From NCBI GenBank assembly GCA_900768995.1, contig CAAGEZ010000049.1:1-57688 (forward strand): a stretch of 57,688 nucleotides of DNA. Reading direction: 5' to 3'. This document shows, piece by piece, positions 33,143 to 41,601 of this stretch (positions are counted from its first letter, which is position 1; each line of letters starts with the position of its first letter). The stretch is from Oscillospiraceae bacterium. Its GTDB lineage: Bacteria > Bacillota > Clostridia > Oscillospirales > Ruminococcaceae. Position numbers and translations under genes: made by a program. Under the pieces are notes generated by a model. That model had not been told where the DNA came from. It worked only from the letters and a program-made list of their open reading frames with translations, and did no database searches.

Positions 33143-33173
33143 TAAAAAATGCTCCCCTGAAAACAGGAGAGCT
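33143..33173 (-). terminator. intrinsic terminator downstream of noc
   Basis: GCTCTCCTG and CAGGGGAGC pair with one wobble, and TTTTTT follows on the minus strand. It insulates parA from noc transcription. Confidence 0.8.
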
Positions 33174-33185
33174 GAATACTCTGTA

Positions 33186-33286
33186 ATACTAATAACCAAT
33201 AAAACTGTAGACAAAAATCTTCGCATAATCCATATATGCAAGATTATGCTCGATTTTTTGTACAGTTTTTAATTGGTTCTTAGTAT
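33186..33286. repeat. palindromic MITE-like repeat A, copy 3
   Basis: A 101-bp copy in the same orientation as copy 1, differing by one missing A in an A-run and a single base near the centre. It ends 3 bp before the noc stop codon and fills most of the gap between noc and its terminator. With the parS sites and the parA promoter it accounts for the 309-bp gap. Confidence 0.85.
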
Positions 33287-33289
33287 AAA

Positions 33290-34129
33290 TTATGACCCTG
33301 ACGGTATTCTCACAACATATTCTATGTAATCTTTTTCCTTTGTTTTTTTTACCTCGGCATTTATTCCCGCCGCCTGCATGACCTCAATTGCGTGGTTTAT
33401 AGTATTTACAAACAGCCGTACATCTTTGAATGCGCCCTTACATTTTCGTATTCGCTGAAGCTCTTTCGTCTTTCGGGTATAGCTTTCAATAAGTCTCTCT
33501 GTGTTTTCAACATTAAGCTTTCTTTCATAAATTTCCTCGATAACATCAGCTCTGATATCGGGTGATTCAATTGCAAGAAGTGCACGGGCGTGACGTTCGG
33601 TGAAACCGTATTCTATCATTTTGCGGCGTTCCGAGCGTGTAAATTTTAGCAGTCGAACCTTATTAGCAACAGCCGATTGCGATTTGCCTATTCTCAGTGC
33701 AACATCTTCCTGCGTATATCCAAATAACTGTGTCATAGCCGATATAGCTTCCGCTTCCTCAAAATAATTCAGGTCACGTCTCTGCATATTTTCGGCAAGT
33801 GACATCATAGCCGAGCTGCGCTCATTAGCATCAACAATAATGCAGGCGATTTCGTTCATACCGCAAAGCCGTGCCGCACGAAGGCGCCGTTCCCCTGCAA
33901 TAAGCTCAAAACCCATATCAAGCCTGCGGACGATTATGGGCTGGATAAGTCCGCTGTTTTTAATACTCTGCGCAAGCTCTTCAAGGTCGCCTTCCGTGAA
34001 TCTGTTCCTCGGCTGATTTGGGTTAGGATATATCCTGTCCATATCAAGCATAACCACCTTTGCGGCAGTCTTTTCATTCAAAATTATCCCGCCCAGATTT
34101 TCAAGGGCAGATTTAAAGGGCATTGCCAT
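33290..34129 (-). CDS. noc: nucleoid occlusion protein Noc (ParB paralogue)
   Basis: A 279-residue ParB-family CTPase with GERRLRA and the helix-turn-helix GKSQSAVANKVRLLKF. Aligned to Caulobacter ParB, the four specificity positions read Gln173, Lys179, Lys184 and Arg201 (the last in FTERHARA). This is the set reported to switch ParB-type proteins from parS to the Noc-binding site. Noc protects the nucleoid from premature division and binds the membrane through an N-terminal helix; MAMPFKSALENLGGII could be that. It lies in the rsmG-noc-parAB order known from Bacillus. I see no perfect ATTTCCCGGGAAAT site in the window. Confidence 0.9.
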   Translation of the reverse strand: MAMPFKSALENLGGIILNEKTAAKVVMLDMDRIYPNPNQPRNRFTEGDLEELAQSIKNSGLIQPIIVRRLDMGFELIAGERRLRAARLCGMNEIACIIVDANERSSAMMSLAENMQRRDLNYFEEAEAISAMTQLFGYTQEDVALRIGKSQSAVANKVRLLKFTRSERRKMIEYGFTERHARALLAIESPDIRADVIEEIYERKLNVENTERLIESYTRKTKELQRIRKCKGAFKDVRLFVNTINHAIEVMQAAGINAEVKKTKEKDYIEYVVRIPSGS

Positions 34130-34245
34130 AATATCATCTCCGTTTCTTTATGATATTATTGTAATGCCCTTTATGCATAAAATAAAGCCAAAACTTTCGT
34201 GATTAATGCTGATATATTTTCATTGAAAAACATCTTTCAACATTT

Positions 34246-34953
34246 TTACAGATTCTTTTTTGAAATCTGACCGCCGTTGCGTGGGTATTTTGTCGGCGTG
34301 GAAGAGATTTTTTTAACAATTACCATTACACGATTATCACCCGACGGAAGCTCATATTTCTTGATATCCGCAATTTCTCCGCCCAAAGTTTTAACAGCAC
34401 TTTCGCCCTGAGATATATCCTCTCCGGGGCCTTTCATAGCGATGAACATTCCACCGACCCTTACATACGGCAGGCAGTATTCAGCAAGAACTGGCAATGC
34501 TGCCACAGCTCTTGCAATCGATACATCAAACTTTTCTCTCAGTTCTGGCTTTCTTCCGCCCTCCTCTGCTCTTGCGTGGATACATTTCATTGGAAGAGTT
34601 GCATCTGAAACAGCTGATAAAAAGTTAATTCGCTTATTTAAACTGTCGAGAAGCGTCACATCAAGATCAGGTCGGTAAAGCTTCATCGGCACTCCGGGAA
34701 ATCCCGCACCTGTGCCCACATCAATAATCGAGCTGTTCTCAGCAATATCCACAAGGTTAAAAACAAGCAAACTGTCAAGAAAATGCTTCTCGGATATTCC
34801 GTGGGGGTCGGTTATTCCGGTCAGGTTCATCACCTTATTATATTCAACAAGGAGCTCTGCATATTTATCAAGAAGCGAATACTGCTCCTCTGTTACAGTC
34901 ATTCCACCCTTTTCAAAAAGCTCCGAAAATTCATTAAACGGAAGAATTGTCAT
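34246..34953 (-). CDS. rsmG: 16S rRNA (guanine527-N7)-methyltransferase
   Basis: A 235-residue SAM-dependent enzyme that methylates G527 of 16S rRNA; loss gives low-level streptomycin resistance in several species. The SAM site is IIDVGTGAGFPGVPMKL, and NLTGITDP is the usual upstream block. The ATG at 34953 follows AGGAGTGATAG. The longer frame runs through parS site 5. It is downstream of mnmG as in most Firmicutes. Confidence 0.95.
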   Translation of the reverse strand: MTILPFNEFSELFEKGGMTVTEEQYSLLDKYAELLVEYNKVMNLTGITDPHGISEKHFLDSLLVFNLVDIAENSSIIDVGTGAGFPGVPMKLYRPDLDVTLLDSLNKRINFLSAVSDATLPMKCIHARAEEGGRKPELREKFDVSIARAVAALPVLAEYCLPYVRVGGMFIAMKGPGEDISQGESAVKTLGGEIADIKKYELPSGDNRVMVIVKKISSTPTKYPRNGGQISKKNL

Positions 34954-34974
34954 TCTATCACTCCTAAACGCAAA

Positions 34975-34990
34975 TGTTCCACGTGGAACA
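34975..34990. promoter_or_regulatory. parS site 5 (between mnmG and rsmG)
   Basis: A perfect TGTTCCACGTGGAACA palindrome in the 43-bp mnmG-rsmG gap; it leaves just enough space for the rsmG ribosome site. Confidence 0.92.
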
Positions 34991-34996
34991 TTTTTA

Positions 34997-36886
34997 TTAT
35001 TTCTGAGATGCATTTCTCTGCTTTGAAAGCCATATAACAAGCACACTCACATCAGCAGGTGAAACACCCGAAATTCTTCCTGCCTGACCGATATTCTCAG
35101 GGCGGACTTTGTTAAGCTTTTCAATTGCTTCAAGGCTCAGACCCTCAATTGACTTGTAATCCACATCGGCAGGGAGCTTCTTTTCTTCAAGTTTCTGAAC
35201 GTGCTCCACTTCCATAAGCTGACGGGCAATATATCCGTCATACTCAATTCTGAGACCTACCTGCTCACATACCTCATAGGGAAGCGGCTGTCTTTCATCA
35301 TCAAAAGGTGCAGTATCCCAATAGGATATCTGAGGGCGCTTGATAAGCTCAGAAAGACGTATTCCTGTAGATATTGCCGCCGTGCCCTTGCTTTCAAGCA
35401 TCTCATTAAGCTCTTTTGTGGGGCTTACAGTCTTATGCTTTATTCGGTCGATCTCGTCATTTATCTGCTCCCATTTTTTCAAGAAAGCAGTATATCTTTC
35501 CTCGGAAATAAGACCAATCTCGTGACCGATAGGCGTAAGGCGTTCATCTGCATTATCCTGACGGAGCAGAAGTCTGTACTCACTTCTTCCGGTCATCATT
35601 CTGTAAGGGTCGGTGCAGCCCTTGATAACAAGGTCATCAATAAGCGTACCGATGTACGAAGATGAACGGGAAAGAGTAATCTGCTCCCTGCCAAGAACGG
35701 ACAATGCCGCATTTATTCCAGCAATAAGACCCTGTGCGGCAGCTTCTTCATAACCCGATGTGCCGTTGAACTGTCCTGCACCGTAAAGTCCCGATATCTT
35801 TTTAAATTCAAGAGTATGTCGAAGATCCTGGGGGTCACAGCAGTCATACTCAATAGCATATGCATTTCTCATAACCTCAACGTGTTCAAGACCCTTTATT
35901 GTCCGCAGAAATTTAAGCTGAACGTCCTCAGGAAGCGATGACGACATTCCCTGAAGATAATATTCATCAGTTGTGAGACCCATTGGTTCAATAAAAAGCT
36001 GATGACGGGGACGCTCGGTAAAACGCATAATTTTATCCTCAATTGAGGGGCAGTAACGTGGGCCAACGCCGTGGATTCGTCCCGAATAAAGGGGCGAACG
36101 GTGAATATTTTCCTTAATAACACGGTGAGTTTCCTCATTTGTGTATGCAATATAGCAGGAAACGATGTTTTTTAAGCCCTCTCTTGGTGTCTCAAAGGAA
36201 AAAGGCTGGATATCCTTGTCACCGTCCTGACGTTCAAGGCGTGAAAAATCAATGCTCCGCTTGTGAACACGGGAGGGTGTGCCTGTTTTGAAACGGCGGA
36301 GATGAACACCTATCTTTTCAAGACTGGTGGAAAGATACCGTGCGGGAAGTGTGGCATCGGGACCGCTTTCATATGAGACTTCGCCCACGTGGATAACGCC
36401 TTTGAGATATGTTCCCGTTGCGATTATCACCTTTTTAACATTGTATCTTGCCCCAAGAGCAGTCACAATTCCCGTAACAACGCCGTTTTCGGCAATTACC
36501 TCAGTGACCTCAGCCTGCTTTATATCAAGATTTTCCTGATCCTCACAGACCTTTTTCATATACTCGTGATACTTCACCCTGTCAGCCTGAACACGAAGAC
36601 TGTGAACCGCAGGGCCCTTTCCACGGTTAAGCATACGGCTCTGTATAAAGCATTTGTCAGCAGATTTGCCCATCTGTCCGCCAAGCGCGTCGATCTCACG
36701 GACAAGATGACCCTTTGCAGTTCCGCCGATTGAGGGGTTGCAGGGCATATTTGCTATTCCGTCAAGAGAAATGGTGAAAAGAGCTGTTTTTACTCCGAGA
36801 CGTGCGCTCGCAAGAGCGGCTTCAACCCCTGCGTGACCCGCTCCGATAACGGCAACATCATAATCATCTATGTAATAATTTTCCAT
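34997..36886 (-). CDS. mnmG: tRNA uridine-34 carboxymethylaminomethyl modification subunit MnmG
   Basis: A 629-residue FAD protein. The N-terminal dinucleotide-binding motif is VIGAGHAGVEAALASARLG, and the PCNPSIGGTAKGHLVREIDA block is diagnostic. A C-terminal helical domain binds MnmE. With MnmE it modifies U34 in tRNAs reading split codon boxes. Length and motifs are complete. It is immediately downstream of mnmE (21 bp). Confidence 0.96.
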   Translation of the reverse strand: MENYYIDDYDVAVIGAGHAGVEAALASARLGVKTALFTISLDGIANMPCNPSIGGTAKGHLVREIDALGGQMGKSADKCFIQSRMLNRGKGPAVHSLRVQADRVKYHEYMKKVCEDQENLDIKQAEVTEVIAENGVVTGIVTALGARYNVKKVIIATGTYLKGVIHVGEVSYESGPDATLPARYLSTSLEKIGVHLRRFKTGTPSRVHKRSIDFSRLERQDGDKDIQPFSFETPREGLKNIVSCYIAYTNEETHRVIKENIHRSPLYSGRIHGVGPRYCPSIEDKIMRFTERPRHQLFIEPMGLTTDEYYLQGMSSSLPEDVQLKFLRTIKGLEHVEVMRNAYAIEYDCCDPQDLRHTLEFKKISGLYGAGQFNGTSGYEEAAAQGLIAGINAALSVLGREQITLSRSSSYIGTLIDDLVIKGCTDPYRMMTGRSEYRLLLRQDNADERLTPIGHEIGLISEERYTAFLKKWEQINDEIDRIKHKTVSPTKELNEMLESKGTAAISTGIRLSELIKRPQISYWDTAPFDDERQPLPYEVCEQVGLRIEYDGYIARQLMEVEHVQKLEEKKLPADVDYKSIEGLSLEAIEKLNKVRPENIGQAGRISGVSPADVSVLVIWLSKQRNASQK

Positions 36887-36907
36887 AACACGACTTCCTA
36901 TCTGAAT

Positions 36908-38287
36908 TTATTTACCCACACAGAAATGAGAAAACACCTCATTTACAACCGCTTCCGACGCTCTTTCGCCTGTCAGCTCCAGCAGATAATTCTGCGCATC
37001 ATCGAGAATTATGTTGACAGCATCAAGAGTTGTGCCTGATGTAAGCGCCGCCATAGCCTCTTCAATGCACTTCCCTGCCCTATCAAGACACTGCTTCTGA
37101 CGCTCATTTACCGACAGATCATTATAAATATTACTATTTGTTAAATACATATTATTTAATACAGTTTGTAATTTATCCTTACCCTCACCGTTTTCGGCAG
37201 ATATCTCGATAACATTTTCAAATGCATCAATAATTTTGTTCTTATCGATTTCCGAATTTTTATCACTTTTATTTATGCAAGCAATTACCTTTACACCCGA
37301 GAGCTTTTTACAGCTTTCAATAAGCTGCATATCATCATCATCAAGAGAGGTGCTATTGTCAAATACTGCAATTATAAGGTCAGCTGTTTCAAGACGGCGG
37401 CGTGCCTTTTCGATTCCCGCACCCTCGACGATATCCTCAGTCTCTCTCAGCCCCGCAGTGTCGGAAAGCCTTAAAACAATGTCACCAAGCCTAACGGATT
37501 CCTCAACAATGTCACGGGTGGTTCCGGGAATATCCGTAACAATGCTCTTTTCCTCCCCCGCAAGGAGATTCATCAGCGTGCTTTTGCCAACATTAGGCTT
37601 TCCCGCAATGACGGTATTGACGCCCGTCCTGAGAATGCGGGTGTTGTCATAGCCTGCACTTATTTTCTTTATATCAGTAAGTATCTCGATCAGAGCCGTA
37701 TTCATATTCTCAGGGCTTACCTCTGGGATATCCTCATCAGGATAATCCACCCAGGCATCAAGCTCGCCTAAAAGCGTGAGCAGCTTGTCTGAGCACTGCT
37801 TTATGCTTCTGAAAAGCGCCCCCTCTTTTACATTCACAGCCCTGCGGTGAAACGCCTTACCCTCTGCGGATATCATATCCATAACAGCCTCAGCCTGAGT
37901 AAGTGACAGCTTTCCGTTCAGAAATGCACGCTTTGTAAACTCTCCCGCCCCCGCAGGCATTGCCCCGCAGTCATACACTTCACGGAGTATCCTTTCGGTA
38001 AGAAAAATACCGCCGTGGCAGGAAATCTCAGCAATGTCCTCACCAGTGTATGAACGGGGAGCCTTGTAAACAGTAAGAATGCAGTCGTCAAGCTCCTCAC
38101 CGCTTTGTGAGAAAATCTTGCCATATGCACAGGTGTAGCCCTCCATTTCCGAGGGCTTTTCCTTTCGTGAAACGGGGGTAAAAAGCATATCCGCAATTCT
38201 GAGGGACATATCTCCCGAAATGCGTATCATTGATATTCCCCCTGCCGCACGGGGGGTCGATATTGCGGCAATGGTATTATCAGGCAT
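36908..38287 (-). CDS. mnmE: tRNA modification GTPase MnmE (TrmE)
   Basis: A 459-residue GTPase. The N-terminal tetrahydrofolate-binding domain begins MPDNTIAAISTPRAAGG. The G domain holds GKPNVGKSTLMN, the DIPGTTRD switch and the DTAGLRET motif, and the protein ends in the functional FCVGK, a variant of CIGK. The ATG at 38287 with GAAAGGAA was chosen over an upstream in-frame ATG that has no ribosome site. Confidence 0.96.
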   Translation of the reverse strand: MPDNTIAAISTPRAAGGISMIRISGDMSLRIADMLFTPVSRKEKPSEMEGYTCAYGKIFSQSGEELDDCILTVYKAPRSYTGEDIAEISCHGGIFLTERILREVYDCGAMPAGAGEFTKRAFLNGKLSLTQAEAVMDMISAEGKAFHRRAVNVKEGALFRSIKQCSDKLLTLLGELDAWVDYPDEDIPEVSPENMNTALIEILTDIKKISAGYDNTRILRTGVNTVIAGKPNVGKSTLMNLLAGEEKSIVTDIPGTTRDIVEESVRLGDIVLRLSDTAGLRETEDIVEGAGIEKARRRLETADLIIAVFDNSTSLDDDDMQLIESCKKLSGVKVIACINKSDKNSEIDKNKIIDAFENVIEISAENGEGKDKLQTVLNNMYLTNSNIYNDLSVNERQKQCLDRAGKCIEEAMAALTSGTTLDAVNIILDDAQNYLLELTGERASEAVVNEVFSHFCVGK

Positions 38288-38324
38288 AATTTTTCCTTTC
38301 GAGTATGAATATCTGCCACGAAAA

Positions 38325-38396
38325 AAGGGCATCAATGATGCCCTTAAATACTTTTATCAGGCGTAAATATACTTTACATCAAAAGTATATTTACGC
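38325..38396 (-). terminator. two hairpins between jag and mnmE
   Basis: AAGGGCATCA/TGATGCCCTT followed by TTTTTT on the minus strand is a good terminator (about 38325-38347). Upstream of it on the minus strand, GCGTAAATATACTTT (38361-38375) and its perfect complement (38382-38396) form a 15-bp AT-rich stem. The second has no obvious role as a terminator. Confidence 0.7.
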
Positions 38397-38413
38397 ACAA
38401 ATTCCTATATTTC

Positions 38414-39211
38414 TTACAGCTCTATCTTGCCGTAAAGCTCACCGTCAGTCATAGTGTCCTCGGGCTTGGGCTTCTTATAATCCTTCTCAAAGGAAGTCTT
38501 CATAAGGTCCATTGAGGTATGACCCTGAGGCTCTCTTCTTCTGCGTGACTTGTCATATCCGCCCTTTTTGCCATTGCCCTGTCTGCGCTCGGGTCTGCCG
38601 TTAACAGAAGAGATAACTACCTTTCTGTAAGGCTCCTCGCCGATGCTCTTGGAGGTAACGCCTTCAATTTCGCTGACAGCGGCGTGGATTATTCTTCTCT
38701 CATAAGGGTTCATAGGCTCGAGAGTGGAAGTCCTGCCTGTTCTGAGAACGGTCTTGGATATCTTTCTTGCAAGGTCTTCAAGGATAGCCTTTCTCTTCTC
38801 TCTGTAGCCGCAGGAATCAAGAGTAATTCTGTAATATTCCTTGTCGCTGCGGTTTGCAGCCATAGATGCAAGGTACTGGATAGCGTCGAGTGTCTCGCCT
38901 CTTCTGCCGATAACAGCGCCTGTTGTATCGCCCTTTATGTCGATAACAGCGCCGTCCTCATTCTCAGTGATGTCAAGCTCTGCCTCGATATCCATACAGG
39001 AAAGAATGGACTTGATGTATTCAGCGGCTGTTTCAGCCTTTGAAGGCTCATATTCCGCAATTATCTTTGCATCGGTCTTTCCGAATCCCAGAAAGCCCTT
39101 TTTCTCTTCTTCGATAACGGTAAATGTTATTTTACTCTTATCAGCTCCGAATTCTGCTGCGGCAAGGTCCTTTGCTTCATCAACTGTGTTTGCGGTAAAT
39201 TCCTTTTTCAT
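38414..39211 (-). CDS. jag: Jag/KhpB RNA-binding protein
   Basis: A 265-residue protein. The Jag N-terminal domain (1-52) contains KKGFLGFGK. A KH domain (about 75-150) has the GAVIGRRGETLDAIQ loop, and an R3H domain (about 150-210) has MNPYERRIIHAAVSEI. The last 55 residues are basic and low in complexity, beyond the usual end of the family. It binds RNA with KhpA and affects cell division and elongation. It is co-transcribed with yidC. Confidence 0.93.
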   Translation of the reverse strand: MKKEFTANTVDEAKDLAAAEFGADKSKITFTVIEEEKKGFLGFGKTDAKIIAEYEPSKAETAAEYIKSILSCMDIEAELDITENEDGAVIDIKGDTTGAVIGRRGETLDAIQYLASMAANRSDKEYYRITLDSCGYREKRKAILEDLARKISKTVLRTGRTSTLEPMNPYERRIIHAAVSEIEGVTSKSIGEEPYRKVVISSVNGRPERRQGNGKKGGYDKSRRRREPQGHTSMDLMKTSFEKDYKKPKPEDTMTDGELYGKIEL

Positions 39212-39256
39212 ATTGATACATCCTTTCTGCTTCGGATTTTTGGAACCTGATTATGT

Positions 39257-40441
39257 TTATTCTTTATCGTCGTCGATGTATTCATCGCCGTATTTTTCAG
39301 CCTGTTTTCTTCTTGCTTCCGCAATTATCTTGCGCTCATAGTCCTTGAGCTGGGACTTGCTGAGCCTTACTTCCTCGCCTGTTTCATCGTCCTTTGCAAT
39401 GCCTGCTGCGGATATCTTTCTGTTAGTCTGCTGAGATGCGCCGCCATTCTGCTTTTTGAGCTCTTCCTGGAGCATCTCATTATATTTCTGCATAAAGCCG
39501 GATTTCTTCTTGTTCTTTTTCTTCTGCTTGTCCTTTTCAACAAGCTTTGCAACATACTCGGGAGTGTATATCTTGTTGAGCACGATAGACTGAACAAAGC
39601 CTACGAGAGAGGAGCATATCCAGTAGTAACCGATACCTGCGGGGAATGAGAATGCCATCCAGATAGAGAAGATAGGCATAACATAGAACATAAGGTTCAT
39701 ACTGCCCATCTGAGCGGAAGCCTCGGGATTGAGCTTCTTCTGCTTTGATGTGGTGTAGATGGTCATTATGAGCTGGATAACGCCCGAAATGATAGGGATA
39801 AGGAAAAGACCTATTGAAGCCGCATTCCATACAGTATTTGTGCCCTCGGCAAAAAGGGAATTTGGCACTGCGCCGAGGTCGATAAGACCGAAAAGCTTAT
39901 TGTCGAAATCTGCTATCTTGTCGAGTATTTCTGTGGAAATGCCTGAGCCTGTGAAAAGAGCCTCATTGTCCTGAACTGCCTGGAGAATGTATATCTCGGG
40001 ACGTGACTCAAAATATCTGTTGCCCTCGAAAAGAGGAGCTGCGATCTCTTTTAATGCTGTAACATCTGCCTTTGTGATGTGCAGGATATGAGTAAGAGGA
40101 CGGTAAACAACATCGAAAATACCGTAAAGGAAAAGGAGCTGAGGGATCATAGGGAGGCAGGATGCCATAGGGTTAATTTCTTCCTCCGCATAGAGCTTCA
40201 TCTGCTCTTCCTGGAGCTTCTGGGGATTGTTCGCATACTGCTTTTTGAGCTTTTCAAGCTTGGGGCTGAATGCAGCCATAGCTGCGCTGGATTTCTGCTG
40301 CTTTACCGACAATGGGAACAGCACCAGTCTTGTTACGAGTGTGAACAAGAGAATCGAAACTCCGTAGTTTTTGAATACCTGATAAATAGCCCACATTACA
40401 AATCCGAGAGGATAGCCGATGAGCTCAGAAATAAATCCCAT
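39257..40441 (-). CDS. yidC: membrane protein insertase YidC/Oxa1
   Basis: A 394-residue insertase. The conserved arginine of the hydrophilic groove lies in TLVTRLVLFPLSVKQQKSS, and further membrane segments occur near 90-110, 210-235 and 250-285. There is no lipoprotein signal at the N-terminus, unlike SpoIIIJ of Bacillus. An insertion of about 80 residues between the second and third segments (around 115-195) and a long basic C-terminal tail are visible. It sits between yidD and jag. Confidence 0.93.
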   Translation of the reverse strand: MGFISELIGYPLGFVMWAIYQVFKNYGVSILLFTLVTRLVLFPLSVKQQKSSAAMAAFSPKLEKLKKQYANNPQKLQEEQMKLYAEEEINPMASCLPMIPQLLFLYGIFDVVYRPLTHILHITKADVTALKEIAAPLFEGNRYFESRPEIYILQAVQDNEALFTGSGISTEILDKIADFDNKLFGLIDLGAVPNSLFAEGTNTVWNAASIGLFLIPIISGVIQLIMTIYTTSKQKKLNPEASAQMGSMNLMFYVMPIFSIWMAFSFPAGIGYYWICSSLVGFVQSIVLNKIYTPEYVAKLVEKDKQKKKNKKKSGFMQKYNEMLQEELKKQNGGASQQTNRKISAAGIAKDDETGEEVRLSKSQLKDYERKIIAEARRKQAEKYGDEYIDDDKE

Positions 40442-40519
40442 ACTTTTTTGTATCTTCCTTTCAAGGTTATAAGCCGTATTTCTTTTTCGGCATTTCTATA
40501 TATTCAGCGTGATAAATGA

Positions 40520-40804
40520 TCACTGCTTATTTTCTTTCTTAAAGCAATAGGTGAGACTGAATTTTTCGGGAACGCAGTCAACTCCGCCTCTCGCCCAGGG
40601 GTTGCACCTGAGTATCCTCCAGCCTCCGAGTATTATTCCCTTGACAGCCCCGTGCTTCCGTATAGCTTCAACCGCATAGGTCGAGCAGGAGGGGTAATAT
40701 CTGCACCTTGCTGGCAGACTGGGGGAAATAAATCTCTTATAAAATTTTATGGGCAGGATAACGATAGTCTTAAAAAGCTGCGAGAGCCTGTCAAGAGGGG
40801 TCAT
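40520..40804 (-). CDS. yidD: membrane protein insertion efficiency factor YidD
   Basis: A 94-residue protein with the diagnostic RFISPSLPARCRYYPSCSTYAVEAI and GWRILRCNPWARGGVD blocks (listed in part). It is a membrane-associated helper of YidC. Its ATG overlaps the rnpA stop (ATGA), so translation is coupled. Confidence 0.94.
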   Translation of the reverse strand: MTPLDRLSQLFKTIVILPIKFYKRFISPSLPARCRYYPSCSTYAVEAIRKHGAVKGIILGGWRILRCNPWARGGVDCVPEKFSLTYCFKKENKQ

Positions 40805-41163
40805 TTCTTTATCTGCCTTTTCTGCTTTGCGGGGTCTCTCATAGTGGGAATGACCCTGCTTTTGAAAAATTTCACAATATGATAGCTTTTGCAGGTAGTG
40901 CTGCCTGTCCTTGCGGTAACAACGATATCAAAGCCCTTGGGAAACTCCGCTTCGGTCTCCCTGTATGCCTGACGGATAACACGCCTTGCACGGCTTCTTG
41001 AAACTGCATTGCCTATCTTCTTGCCTGTGGTTATGCCAAATCTGTTTTTATCGGTGCCGTTTCTGCGGTAATAGACTGTGCATATACCGCCTGAGACAAA
41101 GGCTCCCTTTGTGTAAAGCCTCACAAAATCCTTATTTTTATTCAGCTTTATAGTGTAGAGCAT
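40801..41163 (-). CDS. rnpA: ribonuclease P protein component
   Basis: A 120-residue basic protein that helps the RNase P RNA mature tRNA 5' ends. Family motifs are LNKNKDFVRLYTKG, the signature KIGNAVSRSRARRVIRQAYR, and FDIVVTARTG. It follows rpmH after a hairpin that may attenuate transcription. Confidence 0.95.
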   Translation of the reverse strand: MLYTIKLNKNKDFVRLYTKGAFVSGGICTVYYRRNGTDKNRFGITTGKKIGNAVSRSRARRVIRQAYRETEAEFPKGFDIVVTARTGSTTCKSYHIVKFFKSRVIPTMRDPAKQKRQIKK

Positions 41164-41183
41164 TGCCTTATCCTTTCCCGATT

Positions 41184-41219
41184 AAAAAATATGACCGCAA
41201 ATTTATGGTTTGCGGTCAT
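41184..41219 (-). terminator. hairpin between rpmH and rnpA
   Basis: ATGACCGCAAA and TTTGCGGTCAT form a perfect 11-bp stem followed on the minus strand by ATTTTTT. Because rnpA has no clear promoter of its own, this is likely a partial terminator that lowers rnpA expression relative to rpmH. Confidence 0.75.
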
Positions 41220-41273
41220 AATGCTCCCGTTGGCTGCATTGTCTGAGCAAAGCCGCTTCGGGACCTTACTGCA

Positions 41274-41408
41274 TCAGTATGTGAGCATTTTTCTGCCCTT
41301 TGCTCTTCTGCGAGCAAGCACCTTACGGCCGTTCTTTGTGGACATTCTCTTCATAAAGCCGTGCTCTTTTTTTCTGTGGAGCTTCTTAGGCTGGTATGTT
41401 CTTTTCAC
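41274..41408 (-). CDS. rpmH: 50S ribosomal protein L34
   Basis: A 44-residue basic protein starting with GTG: VKRTYQPKKLHRKKEHGF, then MKRMSTKNGRKVLARRRAKG, and ending KMLTY. Length and sequence are typical of L34. The ribosome site AAGGAGGAG precedes the GTG at 41408. It is the first gene of the leftward origin cluster. Confidence 0.96.
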   Translation of the reverse strand: MKRTYQPKKLHRKKEHGFMKRMSTKNGRKVLARRRAKGRKMLTY

Positions 41409-41530
41409 TGTTTTTCTCCTCCTTACCTTCCGGATAATATAATATTCCTTTGTTAAAAAGGGGAACCATCGTTTTCCGCTTACTGCATTTCAGTATCCTG
41501 CTTCTTGTATGGATACCCCATCAATGTTAT

Positions 41531-41560
41531 AGTATAGCGCATATGGTTCCCGTTTGTCAA
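41531..41560 (-). promoter_or_regulatory. rpmH promoter
   Basis: On the minus strand TTGACA (41555-41560), an 18-bp spacer and TATACT (41531-41536). It lies about 125 bp upstream of the rpmH start. Confidence 0.75.
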
Positions 41561-41601
41561 GTGTTTTTTCTAAATTTTCAGATTTTTTCCCGATATTTTT
41601 T

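Noticed and set aside
34238..34246. Single TTTCAACA-like 9-mer between noc and rsmG
   Set aside because: An isolated site in an AT-rich gap; expected by chance.
41191..41442. Plus-strand 83-codon frame over rpmH
   Set aside because: It is the antisense shadow of rpmH and has no ribosome site or recognisable protein.
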